Counted from the first letter of the stretch, positions 23,965 through 33,317 are shown. The stretch is DNA of 64,000 nt from FLUQ01 sp031551515 (GCA_031551515.1 JAVBNL010000018.1:1-64000); one strand, 5' to 3'. Translations and numbers: made by a program. The notes: generated by a model from the sequence alone, not told the origin.

Positions 23965-25680
23965 ATGCATGTTGTCGTTATCGGGGCCGTGGCCCTTGGG
24001 CCCAAGGCCGCCTGCCGTTTTAGAAGGCTGATGCCCGAAGGCAAAGTCACTCTCATCGACCGCTCCGGCCGTATTTCTTACGGCGGCTGCGGCATACCGT
24101 ACTTCATTTCCGGCGAGATCAGCCGGGTGGAAGAGTTGCAATCAACCCCCTACGGCACGCTGCGCGATGCGGACTTTTTCAAGCGGGCCAAAGGCGTGGA
24201 CGTTCTGACCCGCACAGAGGCCCTCTCCATCGACCGCGCGGCCAAACGCGTGCGTGTGCGCGACTTGGCAAGCGGCAAAGAGCAAGAGATAGATTATGAC
24301 CGCCTGGTGCTGGCCACGGGCAGCCGCCCGAAGTTTCCGCCCATTCCCGGCGTGGACCTGGCGGGCGTGAGCGCGGCGACCAACCTGGATGAAGCGGACC
24401 ACATCAAGGCGGAGATCGCCGCGGGCCGCGTCAATAACGCCGTGATCGTGGGCGGCGGTTTCATCGGCTTGGAAATGGCCGTGGCCCTGGCCGACCTCTG
24501 GGGTCTGCCCGTCAGCGTGGTGGAATATGAGCCGCATTTGCTGCCCGGCGTGCTTTCGCCGCTGCTGGCGAAAATGGCTGCCAAAGACCTGCGCGATCAT
24601 GGCGTGGCCGTGTATTGCGGCGAGAAAGTGTTGCGTTTTGAAGAGGAAAACGGGCAGGTGGCCCGGGTGGTTACCGATAAGCGCACGCTGGATGCGGACC
24701 TGGTCATCATGGCCACGGGCCTTGCGCCCAATACGGAACTGGCCGCCTCAGCCGGTTTGGAACTGACGAAAAACGGGCTGCTTGTGGTGGATGAGCATTT
24801 GCGAACGTCCGACCCGGATATTTACTGCGGCGGCGACTGCGCGGCCATTCACAACCAGGTCACGGGCAAGCCGTTCTGGCTGCCGTTGGGTTCGCAAGCC
24901 AACCGGCAGGGCCGGGTCATCGGCACGAACCTGGCCGCCCCTTCGGGCGCGGCTGCGTGTTTTTCCGGCGCTGTGGGGGCCTGGGGCGTGAAGCTGTTCG
25001 AGCTTTCGGCCTCCGGGTCCGGCCTGACGCTGGATGCCGCGCGCAAGGCGGGTTTTGACGCCCTGGCCGTGCATGTGGAGCAGATGGATAAAGCCCATTT
25101 CTACCCCGACCACGCCATGACAGCGCTTGAGCTGGTGGTGGAAAAAGAAAGCCGCCGCCTGCTGGGCATTCAGGGCGCAAGCCCTTCCGGCGACGCGCTG
25201 ACCAGCCGCATCAACGCGGCCACGCCCTATATCGCGGCAAAGGGCACGGTGGAAGACCTCTCGAACCTGGAACTGGTCTATTCGCCGCCGTTCGCTTCCG
25301 CCATGGACATCATCAACGTGCTGGGCAACGTTGCGGAAAACGTGCTGGAAGGCCGCTGCCGCCCCGTGGGTGCCGAGGAGTTCGCGGAACTGTGGAAAAA
25401 CCGCGAGCAAAGCGACGTGTGTTTTCTGGACGCCCGCGACCCTGTCAGCGCGGAAAGTTTCGTGGCCGCGCACCCAAAAGGCTGGAAAAACATACCGCAA
25501 GACGAGCTGCGCGCCCGCCTGGCGGAGGTGCCCAAAGACACGGCCTTGGTGCTGGTCTGCAACACGGGGCTGCGGTCTTTTGAGGCGCAACGGGTGCTTG
25601 ATTCTTGCGGCTATACAAACTCGCGCACCGTTGCGGGCGGCATGATCGCCGTGCGCCGGGCCGGGCTGGGGGTGGAATGA
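23965..25680 (+). CDS. FAD-dependent CoA-disulfide/polysulfide reductase with rhodanese domain
   Basis: A 571-residue flavoprotein. Residues 1-440 form the pyridine nucleotide-disulfide oxidoreductase fold with single active-site C42 in SYGGCGIPY, the NAD(P)H motif VIVGGGFIGLEMA and the second FAD motif DIYCGGDCA. The C-terminal 110 residues are a rhodanese domain with active-site C532 (VCNTGLRS). This fusion is known as CoA-disulfide reductase or NAD(P)H persulfide/polysulfide reductase (Npsr). The first dinucleotide motif reads GAVALG where GGVAxG is usual. It fits sulfur redox metabolism. It begins 2 bases after tatD and overlaps the next gene. Confidence 0.9.
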   Translation: MHVVVIGAVALGPKAACRFRRLMPEGKVTLIDRSGRISYGGCGIPYFISGEISRVEELQSTPYGTLRDADFFKRAKGVDVLTRTEALSIDRAAKRVRVRDLASGKEQEIDYDRLVLATGSRPKFPPIPGVDLAGVSAATNLDEADHIKAEIAAGRVNNAVIVGGGFIGLEMAVALADLWGLPVSVVEYEPHLLPGVLSPLLAKMAAKDLRDHGVAVYCGEKVLRFEEENGQVARVVTDKRTLDADLVIMATGLAPNTELAASAGLELTKNGLLVVDEHLRTSDPDIYCGGDCAAIHNQVTGKPFWLPLGSQANRQGRVIGTNLAAPSGAAACFSGAVGAWGVKLFELSASGSGLTLDAARKAGFDALAVHVEQMDKAHFYPDHAMTALELVVEKESRRLLGIQGASPSGDALTSRINAATPYIAAKGTVEDLSNLELVYSPPFASAMDIINVLGNVAENVLEGRCRPVGAEEFAELWKNREQSDVCFLDARDPVSAESFVAAHPKGWKNIPQDELRARLAEVPKDTALVLVCNTGLRSFEAQRVLDSCGYTNSRTVAGGMIAVRRAGLGVE

Positions 25681-26336
25681 TGGCTGTGCCTTTTGCGGAG
25701 ATTTTTTTTGATCTGGACGGCACCATACTCGATTCCCAACCGGGCATCATCGCCGGAGTGCGCCACGCGCTGGCCCATTTCGGCATCGAGGCGGACCCGG
25801 AATCGCTTTTCTGCTTCATCGGGCCGCCCTTGCGGCCCACCTTTCGTGAACGCTTCGGCTTTTCCGCGGAAGAGGCGGAAGTGGCGACGGCCAAATACCG
25901 TGAATATTACAGCGTGACCGGCCTGTTTGAAAGCGCGCCCTATGCGGGTGTTGGCGACCTTTTGTCTGACCTGGCGCGGGCGGGCAAGCATATCAGCCTT
26001 GCCACTTCAAAACCGGAGAGCTTCGCGCGCACGGTCTTGCGGCATTTCGGGCTGGACGGGCACTTTGCGGTTATCGCCGGGGCGACCATGGACGGCAGCC
26101 GCGATTCGAAAGAGCTGGTGCTGCGCTACGCCTGCGCGCAGAGGGGCCTTTCCGGTCGCGAGAACTGCCTGATGGTGGGCGACAAGCGCCATGACGTGGA
26201 AGGGGCGCACGGCGTGGGCATGCCCTGCGCCGGGGTGCTGTACGGCTACGGCGACGAAGAGGAATTGCGCCGCGCCGGGGCTGACCATATTTTCGCCAGC
26301 GTAGCTGACCTCAGAACTTGGTTGTTGGATGGCTGA
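25677..26336 (+). CDS. HAD phosphatase, phosphoglycolate phosphatase-like
   Basis: A 219-residue HAD subfamily IA phosphatase. FFDLDGTILDSQPG near residue 10 gives the nucleophile D12 and acid/base D14, ATSKPESFA the motif II, and LMVGDKRHDVEGA motif IV. The helical cap lies between. The start (ATGATG at 25677) overlaps the stop of the disulfide reductase, indicating coupled translation. The resemblance is to Gph-type enzymes that clear 2-phosphoglycolate, but substrate specificity is not fixed by the motifs. Confidence 0.85.
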   Translation: MMAVPFAEIFFDLDGTILDSQPGIIAGVRHALAHFGIEADPESLFCFIGPPLRPTFRERFGFSAEEAEVATAKYREYYSVTGLFESAPYAGVGDLLSDLARAGKHISLATSKPESFARTVLRHFGLDGHFAVIAGATMDGSRDSKELVLRYACAQRGLSGRENCLMVGDKRHDVEGAHGVGMPCAGVLYGYGDEEELRRAGADHIFASVADLRTWLLDG

Positions 26337-26337
26337 C

Positions 26338-26455
26338 GCTTCAGTTTGTCGCGATGCTTCGTCAAACTTCGGTTTCGGCTTCGGTCAAGCACCATAAGAG
26401 TGCATTTCCATCGCCGAAACCTTTTGCTTTCCTTGCCTGGCAGCAAATTGAAGCA
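26338..26455. repeat. Dispersed hairpin element, copy C (diverged)
   Basis: Inner arms GGTTTCGGC (26371-26379) and GCCGAAACC (26413-26421) enclose TTCGGTCAAGCACCATAAGA and the bases that follow, a variant of the common centre. The outer arms TTCAGTTTG and CAAATTGAA are imperfect. It fills the gap between convergent genes (HAD phosphatase and Kef antiporter). Confidence 0.75.
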
Positions 26456-26481
26456 CCAGCATTTTTTTATCACAGAGGCGG

Positions 26482-28488
26482 TTATTCTGATCCGCTGAAC
26501 AGGGGCGCGGCCTCCGCCACACTGTCGGCGTCGGCGAACACATAGGCCACGTCTCCGGCTTCCAGCCGGAAATCGCCGCCGGGGTTGGCTATGCTTTCAT
26601 CGCCCCGCCGCACGGCAACGATGGTGATGCTCATGGTTCCGCGCAAGTTCGTCTCGCCGAGCGTGCGTCCGGCAAGGGATGACTCGTGCGCCACGCGCAG
26701 CGCCGTGATGTTCAGGTCGGGCATGTGCTTTTGCAGCGCGCCGAAAGATGTGCCCGGCAGATCCAACTTACGGATCATGTCGTAGTTTTCCGAGCGCACC
26801 TCGTTCACAAAATGCTCGATATCCTCGCGCGGCACCAGATAGCGCGAAAGCACGCGGGTGAATATTTCCACGGCGGTTTCCAGCTCTTCGGGTATCACGT
26901 CGCTGGCCCCCAGGTCTTTCAGCGCCGCGACTTCCCCCAGAAAACGGGTGCGCACCAGAATATGCAGGCCGGGCGCCATGTGCCGGGCAGTTTCCGTTAT
27001 GCCCCGCACCGCCGTGGGGTCGGAAATGACGATGGCCAGCACTCGCGCCCGCAACAACCCCAAAGAGCGCAGCACCGCCGGGTGCGTGGCGTCGCCGTGG
27101 TCGATGGGTTCGCCCTTGGCTGCATAGTTGCGCACGGTGTCGGGGTTCATTTCCAGAATGGTGTAGGGTATGCCCGCCATTTTCGCCGTGCGGGCAAGGT
27201 ATTTACCGCCTATGCCGAACCCTATGATGATAAGATGGTCGGAAAGCTCGTCATGTTCCGGGGGGGCTTCTGCGGATATTTCGGCCTTCTTGCCCAGCAG
27301 GCGGGTCGCAAGGCGGGAGCAGGATATGCGCTCCGCCACGCGTTGCGACGCGGACAGCAAAAAGGGCGCGGCGGCCATGGTCATGATGCTGGCGGCCAGA
27401 AAGCGCTGGTAGCTGTCGGGCGACATCAGCCCTGCGGAAAGGCCCACCTTGGCCAGCACGAATGAAAATTCCCCGATCTGGCACAGCGCCAGGCCCGTGA
27501 TGATGGCGGGCCGCAAGGGGTAGCCCAGTATCAGGGTCACCCCGGCCACCACGACGGCTTTTACGCCGAGCAGCATGAAAACCATCACGCCTATCTGGCC
27601 GAGGTTGTGGATGAAAAAGTTCAGGTTCAGCAGCATGCCCACCGAGGTGAAAAACAAGCTGGTGAAAACGTCGCGAAAGGGCAAAACCCCTTCCAGGGCG
27701 CTGTGGCTGTATTCCGATTCGGACATGATCAGCCCGGCCATGAACGCGCCGAGCGAAAGCGAAAGCCCCAGCATGGACGTTATCCAGGCGATGGACAAGC
27801 ACACGCCCAGGGTGGCGATCAGAAAAAGTTCACGGCTGCGGGTGCGCACCACCATGGCCAGCGCCAGGGGCACCAGTTTCCGGGCCAGCAGAAAAACGGC
27901 GCTGATGATGCCCAGGGTTTTCCCCCCGGCCAGCAGCATGGGCAGCGTGCCGCCCTGGCTTTCAAGGCCGCCGGCGCCGGCCATCAGCGGCACGGCCAGC
28001 ATCATGGGCACGATGATCAGGTCCTGAAAGATGAGAATGGACAAGGTGATGCGGCCGTGGGGGCTTTCCATCTGGCCGGACTGCTGCAGCAGCTTCAAAA
28101 TGATGGCGGTTGACGAAAGGGCCGCAAGGCATCCGTAAAAAATGCCCTGGCCCAGGCGCGCGCCGGTGAACGCGGCAATGGCGGTGACGGCCAGAATGGT
28201 CAGGCCGACCTGTAAGGAGCCGCCCAGAAACACGGGTTTGCGCAGCCGGATAAGTTCGCTGATCGACAATTCCATGCCGATGGAAAACATCAGCATGACC
28301 ACGCCGATTTCCGCCAGGATTTCAACCTCGTGCGCCGCGCTGACAAGGCCCAGGCCATAGGGGCCGCAGGCCATGCCGGTCAGCAGAAAGCCGACGATGA
28401 CGGGTATTTTGATGCGGGTGCAGGCGTAAATAACGGCGATGGACAGGCAGAAGATGATGACCAGTTCTTTCAGCAGAGGCATATCCAT
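26482..28488 (-). CDS. Kef-type monovalent cation:proton antiporter (CPA2) with TrkA domains
   Basis: A 668-residue inner-membrane transporter. The first 390 residues form about 12 membrane segments of the CPA2 fold (PVIVGFLLTGMACGPYG; AALSSTAIILKLL). A cytoplasmic RCK/TrkA-N domain (LIIIGFGIGGKYLARTAK) and a TrkA-C domain (LRVAHESSLAGRTLGE...GDVAYVFAD) follow. Ligand binding to the RCK part gates K+ or Na+ efflux in exchange for protons. AGGAA precedes the ATG. It is divergent from the UDP-sugar gene across hairpin element copy D. A second paralogue lies at 30950. Confidence 0.9.
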   Translation of the reverse strand: MDMPLLKELVIIFCLSIAVIYACTRIKIPVIVGFLLTGMACGPYGLGLVSAAHEVEILAEIGVVMLMFSIGMELSISELIRLRKPVFLGGSLQVGLTILAVTAIAAFTGARLGQGIFYGCLAALSSTAIILKLLQQSGQMESPHGRITLSILIFQDLIIVPMMLAVPLMAGAGGLESQGGTLPMLLAGGKTLGIISAVFLLARKLVPLALAMVVRTRSRELFLIATLGVCLSIAWITSMLGLSLSLGAFMAGLIMSESEYSHSALEGVLPFRDVFTSLFFTSVGMLLNLNFFIHNLGQIGVMVFMLLGVKAVVVAGVTLILGYPLRPAIITGLALCQIGEFSFVLAKVGLSAGLMSPDSYQRFLAASIMTMAAAPFLLSASQRVAERISCSRLATRLLGKKAEISAEAPPEHDELSDHLIIIGFGIGGKYLARTAKMAGIPYTILEMNPDTVRNYAAKGEPIDHGDATHPAVLRSLGLLRARVLAIVISDPTAVRGITETARHMAPGLHILVRTRFLGEVAALKDLGASDVIPEELETAVEIFTRVLSRYLVPREDIEHFVNEVRSENYDMIRKLDLPGTSFGALQKHMPDLNITALRVAHESSLAGRTLGETNLRGTMSITIVAVRRGDESIANPGGDFRLEAGDVAYVFADADSVAEAAPLFSGSE

Positions 28489-28792
28489 TGAATTTCCTAG
28501 GGATATTGCGTTGCGGGCCGGGTGAAGCCTCCCGCGGTGACTATGGAATGTATTTGCATAGAGGCATTTTTATCGAAACGCAACTGCCGGCAGCGCCCTG
28601 GTTTGCCGTGATGCTTCGTCAGGCACCGTTTTTTGCTTTGGTCGAATACCAGAGGAGTATACTCCCGCAGCAAAAAACTCGCCTTCCTCGCCTGACGGCA
28701 AACCAGGGCGCTGCCACAATTGATTGTTGTTCTTGACCGTTGCTGCTGAGGCGGTTTATGCGCAAAGGAACAATCCGAGCGGGGGGAAATCC
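28489..28792. other. Divergent intergenic region with hairpin element
   Basis: A 304-base gap between the divergent Kef antiporter and UDP-sugar decarboxylase genes. About 130 bases (28589-28715) are hairpin element copy D. The remaining flanks must hold both promoters. Because genes leave this gap in both directions, the element cannot serve here as a terminator for a neighbouring gene. Confidence 0.6.
28589..28715. repeat. Dispersed hairpin element, copy D (best preserved)
   Basis: Perfect 21-bp outer arms at 28589-28609 and 28695-28715 (GGCAGCGCCCTGG...TTTGCCGT and complement). Inside are second arms CGTCAGGC/GCCTGACG and third arms GTTTTTTGCT/AGCAAAAAAC. The centre is GGTCGAATACCAGAGGAGTA. 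The nested arms give the fullest view of the element's structure. Confidence 0.9.
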
Positions 28793-29752
28793 ATGCACCT
28801 GAAAAAACGCTATCTTGTTACCGGCGGGGCCGGTTTTCTGGGCCGCGAGCTGTGCAAACGCCTGCTGGAACGCGATGCCGACGTTTTGTGCGTGGACAAT
28901 TTTTTCACCGGCTGCCGCGACAACATCGCGGAATTTCTGGGCCAGACGAATTTTGAGTTTTTGCGTCACGACATCACTTTTCCTCTGGTGGTTGAAGTGG
29001 ACGCCATCTTCAACCTGGCCTGCCCGGCATCGCCCATCCATTACCAGGTGGACCCGGTGCAGACCATCAAGACCTGCGTGCACGGGGCCATCAACATGCT
29101 GGGCCTGGCCAAACGCCTGCGCATCCCCATCTTTCAGGCATCCACCTCTGAAGTGTACGGCGACCCCGAAGTGCACCCCCAGGTCGAAAGCTATTGGGGC
29201 AAGGTCAACCCCATCGGCAGCCGATCTTGCTACGACGAAGGCAAACGCTGCGCCGAAGCGCTGATGTTCGCCTATCACCGCCAGTCGGAGCTGCAAGTCA
29301 AAGTGGGCCGCATCTTCAACACGTACGGCCCCTACATGCACCCCAACGACGGCCGGGTGGTCTCCAATTTCATCGTGCAGGCCCTGCGCGGCGGCGCCAT
29401 CACCATTTACGGCGACGGGCAGCAGACCCGCTCGTTTTGCTACGTGGACGATCTGGTGGAGTTGATGCTGCGTTTCATGGATGACGAAACCGGTTTCCCC
29501 GGCCCCATGAACATGGGCAACCCCGGCGAATTCACCATGCTGGAGCTGGCCAAAGAGGTGCTGGAGATTACGGGTTCCAAATCCGCCCTCGTTCACGAGC
29601 CGCTGCCCGCGGACGACCCCCGCCAGCGCAGGCCGGATATCAGTCTTGCCCGCGAACGCTATGATTGGGAACCCAAAACCTCGCTGCGCGTGGGCCTGAC
29701 CCGGACCATCGCCTACTTTGAGGGCTTATTCCGTCGAGGGATCATTCGGTAG
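28793..29752 (+). CDS. NAD-dependent UDP-glucuronate decarboxylase-like epimerase/dehydratase
   Basis: A 319-residue extended SDR enzyme. TGGAGFLG near residue 10 binds NAD. QASTSEVYGDPEVHPQ gives the catalytic Ser/Thr region, and SCYDEGKR holds the Tyr and Lys. The pattern NLACPASPIHYQ.DPVQTIKT and the YDEGKR box are characteristic of UDP-glucuronic acid decarboxylases, which form UDP-xylose for surface polysaccharide. GGGGG lies before the ATG at 28793. No other sugar-nucleotide gene is adjacent. Confidence 0.88.
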   Translation: MHLKKRYLVTGGAGFLGRELCKRLLERDADVLCVDNFFTGCRDNIAEFLGQTNFEFLRHDITFPLVVEVDAIFNLACPASPIHYQVDPVQTIKTCVHGAINMLGLAKRLRIPIFQASTSEVYGDPEVHPQVESYWGKVNPIGSRSCYDEGKRCAEALMFAYHRQSELQVKVGRIFNTYGPYMHPNDGRVVSNFIVQALRGGAITIYGDGQQTRSFCYVDDLVELMLRFMDDETGFPGPMNMGNPGEFTMLELAKEVLEITGSKSALVHEPLPADDPRQRRPDISLARERYDWEPKTSLRVGLTRTIAYFEGLFRRGIIR

Positions 29753-29761
29753 CGCCCCTTT

Positions 29762-29857
29762 CGGCGTCATACCGCGTCAGGCCGATTCCGTACGAAGCTC
29801 GTGTATGCTAGAATACACGTCGCTCCGCCCGGAACCGGCCTTTCTTGTCTGACGCCG
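29762..29857. repeat. Dispersed hairpin element, copy E
   Basis: Nested arms CGGCGTCA/TGACGCCG (29762-29769, 29850-29857), AGGCCGATTCCG/CGGAACCGGCCT, and an inner GTGTA...TACAC. The inner T6GC block is replaced by TTCCG, but order and spacing match the other copies. It lies between two co-directional genes. Confidence 0.8.
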
Positions 29858-29893
29858 AAATGAACCGCTACCGGGCGCGGCCGGAGGAATGCA

Positions 29894-30919
29894 ATGAAGG
29901 ATCAGGACCTGGCGGCAAGCATCAAAAGCGCGGCGCGAAACTGCGGTTTTGAGGCCTGCGGCATCATCAGGACAGGAGAAATAGCTGAATACGCGGCCGC
30001 CGTGGCGGCGCGGGTCAAACAGTTTCCCGAATCGTCGGCGCTGTACGCCCGCATGGCGGAGCCTGACCCGGCTTTCGCCTGGGCCAAATCTGTGATCGTA
30101 TGCACGCGCTGGTACGGCAAATACCGCATTCCCGCGCACCTGGAAGGCGTCGTGGCCAAGTCGTTCTGCGTCAACCCGCGAAAAGACCCGCATTCTCAAG
30201 AGTATCAGGACAGAGCGCGCTTTGTGGCGGCGCTGGATAATCTCGGCCTGCGTCATTCCGGCGGCGAGGTGGGCAAAACGCCCGTGCGCTGGGCCGCGGT
30301 CAAGGCGGGCATAGGCGTTATCCGCAAAAACAACTTTTTTTATACGGAGCAAGGCTCCTGGTGCATTCTAGACGCCTACCTCATCGATCGCGAACTTGAG
30401 CTGAAAGCCCGCCCCGTCGCGAAAGAGTGCCCGGAACAGTGCGATCTTTGCCTGCGGGCTTGCCCCACGGGCGCTCTCTCCGCGCCTTTTCAGACCAACG
30501 GCGTGGCCTGCATCGCCTATTTGCTGGGCTATGGCGAGTGCGGGCCGGACAAGCCCCTGTACGACAAGTGCGGCGGCTGGATATTCGGCTGCGACGCCTG
30601 TCAGGACGCTTGCCCCTGCAACAAGGGAGCCTGGTCCGGCAATGATGCATATCCGGGCCTGGAGGAATTCGCGGAACATATATCATACGAGCGGATTCTG
30701 GACATGGATTACGAAACCATGCGCGGCCTGTTTTCGCAAAAACTCACGTACCTGCAAAGCGACACGGTGTGGAAGCTTAAGTGCAACGTGCTGAACGCCA
30801 TGCGCAATGCGTATGAAGAGAAATACCTGCCGCACATCCGGCGCGCCCTGCGCGACCCGCAGCCGGAGGTGCGCGCAATGGCGGCCTGGGTGCTTGAAAA
30901 GGTGACGGAAGCGCTATAG
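29894..30919 (+). CDS. queG: Epoxyqueuosine reductase, QueG-like iron-sulfur protein
   Basis: A 341-residue cobalamin/[4Fe-4S] protein of the QueG group, which reduces epoxyqueuosine to queuosine in tRNA wobble bases. Two ferredoxin-like clusters are visible: CPEQCDLCLRACP near 180 and CDACQDACPCN near 233. The C-terminal 70 residues (LKCNVLNAMRNAYEEKYLPHI...VRAMAAWVLEKV) form HEAT-like helices as in QueG. The N-terminal half is more divergent than in typical QueG, so a paralogue with another substrate is possible. GGAGG precedes the ATG. Confidence 0.75.
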   Translation: MKDQDLAASIKSAARNCGFEACGIIRTGEIAEYAAAVAARVKQFPESSALYARMAEPDPAFAWAKSVIVCTRWYGKYRIPAHLEGVVAKSFCVNPRKDPHSQEYQDRARFVAALDNLGLRHSGGEVGKTPVRWAAVKAGIGVIRKNNFFYTEQGSWCILDAYLIDRELELKARPVAKECPEQCDLCLRACPTGALSAPFQTNGVACIAYLLGYGECGPDKPLYDKCGGWIFGCDACQDACPCNKGAWSGNDAYPGLEEFAEHISYERILDMDYETMRGLFSQKLTYLQSDTVWKLKCNVLNAMRNAYEEKYLPHIRRALRDPQPEVRAMAAWVLEKVTEAL

Positions 30920-30949
30920 CCCGTGTCGCACAGGACGTGTGACCGGGCG

Positions 30950-32719
30950 TTATCCTTCTGGCAATGTCGGAACCGGGCAGGCCCCTTCGGCGCAGCGCCG
31001 CACATCATCCAGCACCATCTCGGTCAGGCTTTTGGCCACCTCTTCCTCTTCAAAGGCCACGGCCGTCACCCCGGCCTTGCGCAGCAGTTTGTTCTCTTCC
31101 AGAAAACGCGCCCGCACCAGAATGCGGATTTCCGGGTTCAGGCTGCGGGCCATGGCCGCCGTTGCCGCCACGTCCGCGACAATAGGCAGGGTGATGATCA
31201 GGTAGCCCGCACGTTCTATCCCCGCGGCGATAAGAATGTTCCGCTTGGACGAATCGCCGAAAATGGCCCATTTGCCCTTGCCGGTCAGGCGGTTGACCGT
31301 GTCCACGTTCAAATCGATGACCACCGGGGTTACGCCCCTGTCAGACAGCGCTCTGGCCACGCTCTTGCCCGTGGGGCCATAGCCCACGACCACCGCGATG
31401 GGCACGTCCGGCGCAGGGGTGCCGCTGCCGTGCCTGTGCGGCGCATGGGCGGCGTTGCCCTTGAGGGCTCTCGCGTCCGCCCTGGCGTTGAGAACGCGCC
31501 AGAGCTTTTCGCGTTTTTTCAGCGCGGCTTCGATTTTGGGGATGGTGCTGAACAGGCCGGGGTTCAGGGTGATGGAAACCAGCGCGCAGACAACCAGCAC
31601 GTTGTAGACCGATTCGGGTATGAGGCCCAGATGCTGCGCTTGCTGGGTCAGAATGAAGGAAAATTCGCCCACCTGGGCCAGGCCCACGGCAACCGTCAGG
31701 GCCGTGTGCACCGAATAGCCCAGCACGGTCACCACCAGGATGGCGGTCAGGGGTTTGAGCAGCAGCACGATGGCCAGACAGGCCGCGATAAGCAGGGGTT
31801 TTTCAAAAAGAAACGCGGGGTTGAACAACATGCCCACGGAGAGGAAGAAGAGCACGGCAAAAGCGTCGCGCAGGGGCAAAAGATCCGCCCCGGCCTGATG
31901 GCTGAGTTTGGTCTTGCCGATGACCATGCCGCCCAAAAACGCGCCCAAAGCCATAGATGCCTGAAAGAGCAGGGCAGCGCCCACGGCGGTTGCGAATGCG
32001 GCCACCAGCACGGTCAGGGTGAACAGTTCCTGCGAGCGGCTGCGCACGATGTGGGTCAGCAGCCAGGGCACCACCCGGCCGCCCACCACCAGCACCGTGA
32101 CCCACAGGGCGGTCAGGCGCAACAGCGCGCCGCCCAAAGCGTCCAGCGCGGGCCAGACGACGGAACCTGACGCCGCGCCCGCCGGGGCAGCGCCGTTCAT
32201 CAGGCTTGCCACGCTGGGCAAAAGCACCAAAATGAGCACGGTGAACAGATCTTCCACCACCAGCCAGCCTATGCCCACATGGCCGTGCACGGTATCGACC
32301 ATGTTGTTGTCGCTCAGCACGCGCAAAAGCACCACGGTGCTGGCCACGGCCAGGCCCAGGCCCAGCATGATCCCGGCGGGCAGGGGCAGGCCCAGGGCCG
32401 TGGCCGCCCAGGCGCCGACGGCTGTTGCCGCCGCGCTTTGCAGCACGGCGCCGGGTATGGCCACGCCCTTGACGGCCAAAAGGTCGCCCAGGTTGAAGTG
32501 CAGGCCCACCCCGAACATCAGCAGAATGACCCCGGCCTCTGAAAGCTGGGAAGCCAGCCCCATATCCGCCACAAAGCCGGGGGACTGGGGACCGACCAGG
32601 AAACCGGCCAAAAGGTAACCCACGATGGGGGAAAGCTTCAGCCGCAAGGCCAGGTATCCGAAGACAAGCGCCAGGCCGAACCCGGCGGCCAGAATTTCAA
32701 GCAGTTTGTACTCGTGCAT
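30950..32719 (-). CDS. Kef-type cation:proton antiporter (CPA2) with TrkA-N domain
   Basis: A 589-residue paralogue of the antiporter at 26482. Its twelve-segment membrane part includes LSPIVGYLLAGFLVGPQSPGF and LGLGLAVASTVVLLRVL. An RCK domain (VVVGYGPTGKSVARALSDRGVTPVVID) follows, and it ends soon after with EEEEVAKSLTEMVLDD, so the TrkA-C domain is missing. This matches the YbaL/RosB-like branch. It is convergent with queG; the gap holds an imperfect GCCCG...CGGGC stem without a T-tract. Confidence 0.9.
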   Translation of the reverse strand: MHEYKLLEILAAGFGLALVFGYLALRLKLSPIVGYLLAGFLVGPQSPGFVADMGLASQLSEAGVILLMFGVGLHFNLGDLLAVKGVAIPGAVLQSAAATAVGAWAATALGLPLPAGIMLGLGLAVASTVVLLRVLSDNNMVDTVHGHVGIGWLVVEDLFTVLILVLLPSVASLMNGAAPAGAASGSVVWPALDALGGALLRLTALWVTVLVVGGRVVPWLLTHIVRSRSQELFTLTVLVAAFATAVGAALLFQASMALGAFLGGMVIGKTKLSHQAGADLLPLRDAFAVLFFLSVGMLFNPAFLFEKPLLIAACLAIVLLLKPLTAILVVTVLGYSVHTALTVAVGLAQVGEFSFILTQQAQHLGLIPESVYNVLVVCALVSITLNPGLFSTIPKIEAALKKREKLWRVLNARADARALKGNAAHAPHRHGSGTPAPDVPIAVVVGYGPTGKSVARALSDRGVTPVVIDLNVDTVNRLTGKGKWAIFGDSSKRNILIAAGIERAGYLIITLPIVADVAATAAMARSLNPEIRILVRARFLEENKLLRKAGVTAVAFEEEEVAKSLTEMVLDDVRRCAEGACPVPTLPEG

Positions 32720-32794
32720 CGCGTTCTCGCATGGCTGCTATAGGAAAAGCCATTCTTACACGTAACAACCATAGAGGCCTTTGGCAACGCGCGT

Positions 32795-32831
32795 ATAAAA
32801 AAAGAAACCCCACCAGGATGTCCCGGCGGGG
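32795..32831 (-). terminator. Intrinsic terminator of the small motility-like gene
   Basis: Read on the minus strand, an 11-bp stem (CCCCGCCGGGA/TCCTGGTGGGG, with two wobble pairs) around a short loop is followed by TTTCTTTTTTT. It begins about 30 bases after the stop codon at 32863. Confidence 0.85.
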
Positions 32832-32862
32832 CTGCTAGTGTACACCGGCTTTTAGTTTTAGA

Positions 32863-33096
32863 TCAGCCGGTGATGTCCGTTACGGCGCCTTTGGCTCCGT
32901 ATGCCGCGGACAGCACTGATTTCTGGAAGTCGTAGCTGGCGGCCATGTCGGAACTTGTTCCGCCGCACGAGCCGCCCTGCTGGTTCAGTGTATCCAGGGT
33001 CTTGGTGATGATCTCCGCGCCGATGGTGGCCGCTTGGGTCGTTGCGGTCAGGGCGGCGATATCCGCCGCGCTGCCCGTACTGCTGACGGTGCTCAT
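32863..33096 (-). CDS. Small YjfB-like putative motility protein
   Basis: A 77-residue protein. The segment DIAALTATTQAATIGAEIITKTLDTLNQQGG resembles the helix of the YjfB 'putative motility protein' family, which has the same spacing between a DIA(A/S)LS start and an (L/M)KKALDT.....G end. The C-terminus differs. AAGGAGG and a strong terminator mark it as a well-expressed monocistronic gene. No signal peptide or membrane segment. Function unproven in the family. Confidence 0.55.
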   Translation of the reverse strand: MSTVSSTGSAADIAALTATTQAATIGAEIITKTLDTLNQQGGSCGGTSSDMAASYDFQKSVLSAAYGAKGAVTDITG

Positions 33097-33172
33097 GGTT
33101 TCCTCCTTCTCCCTGCGTTAGAACACGCCATGTACGGCTTATCGGCAAGCCTATGGAGAGCTTTAGGCCTAA

Positions 33173-33304
33173 AGCCAAATAACTCTTTTGCCCGAATACG
33201 GCGTCAAGCGGCCCTTTTTACTCCAGTCGAGTACCAGAAGAGTACACTTCCTTCGTAAAAAGGGCCGCTTTTCTTGTCTTTGGAGTAAAATCTTTTATTT
33301 GGCT
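33173..33304. repeat. Dispersed hairpin element, copy F
   Basis: Perfect 16-bp inner arms AAGCGGCCCTTTTTAC (33206-33221) and its complement (33255-33270) enclose CCAGTCGAGTACCAGAAGAG. Outer arms AGCCAAATAA/TTATTTGGCT lie at 33173-33182 and 33295-33304. The centre is close to the shared consensus, while the arm bases differ and keep pairing, which points to selection for the hairpin. Confidence 0.85.
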
Positions 33305-33317
33305 CTGAGCAGAGAGT

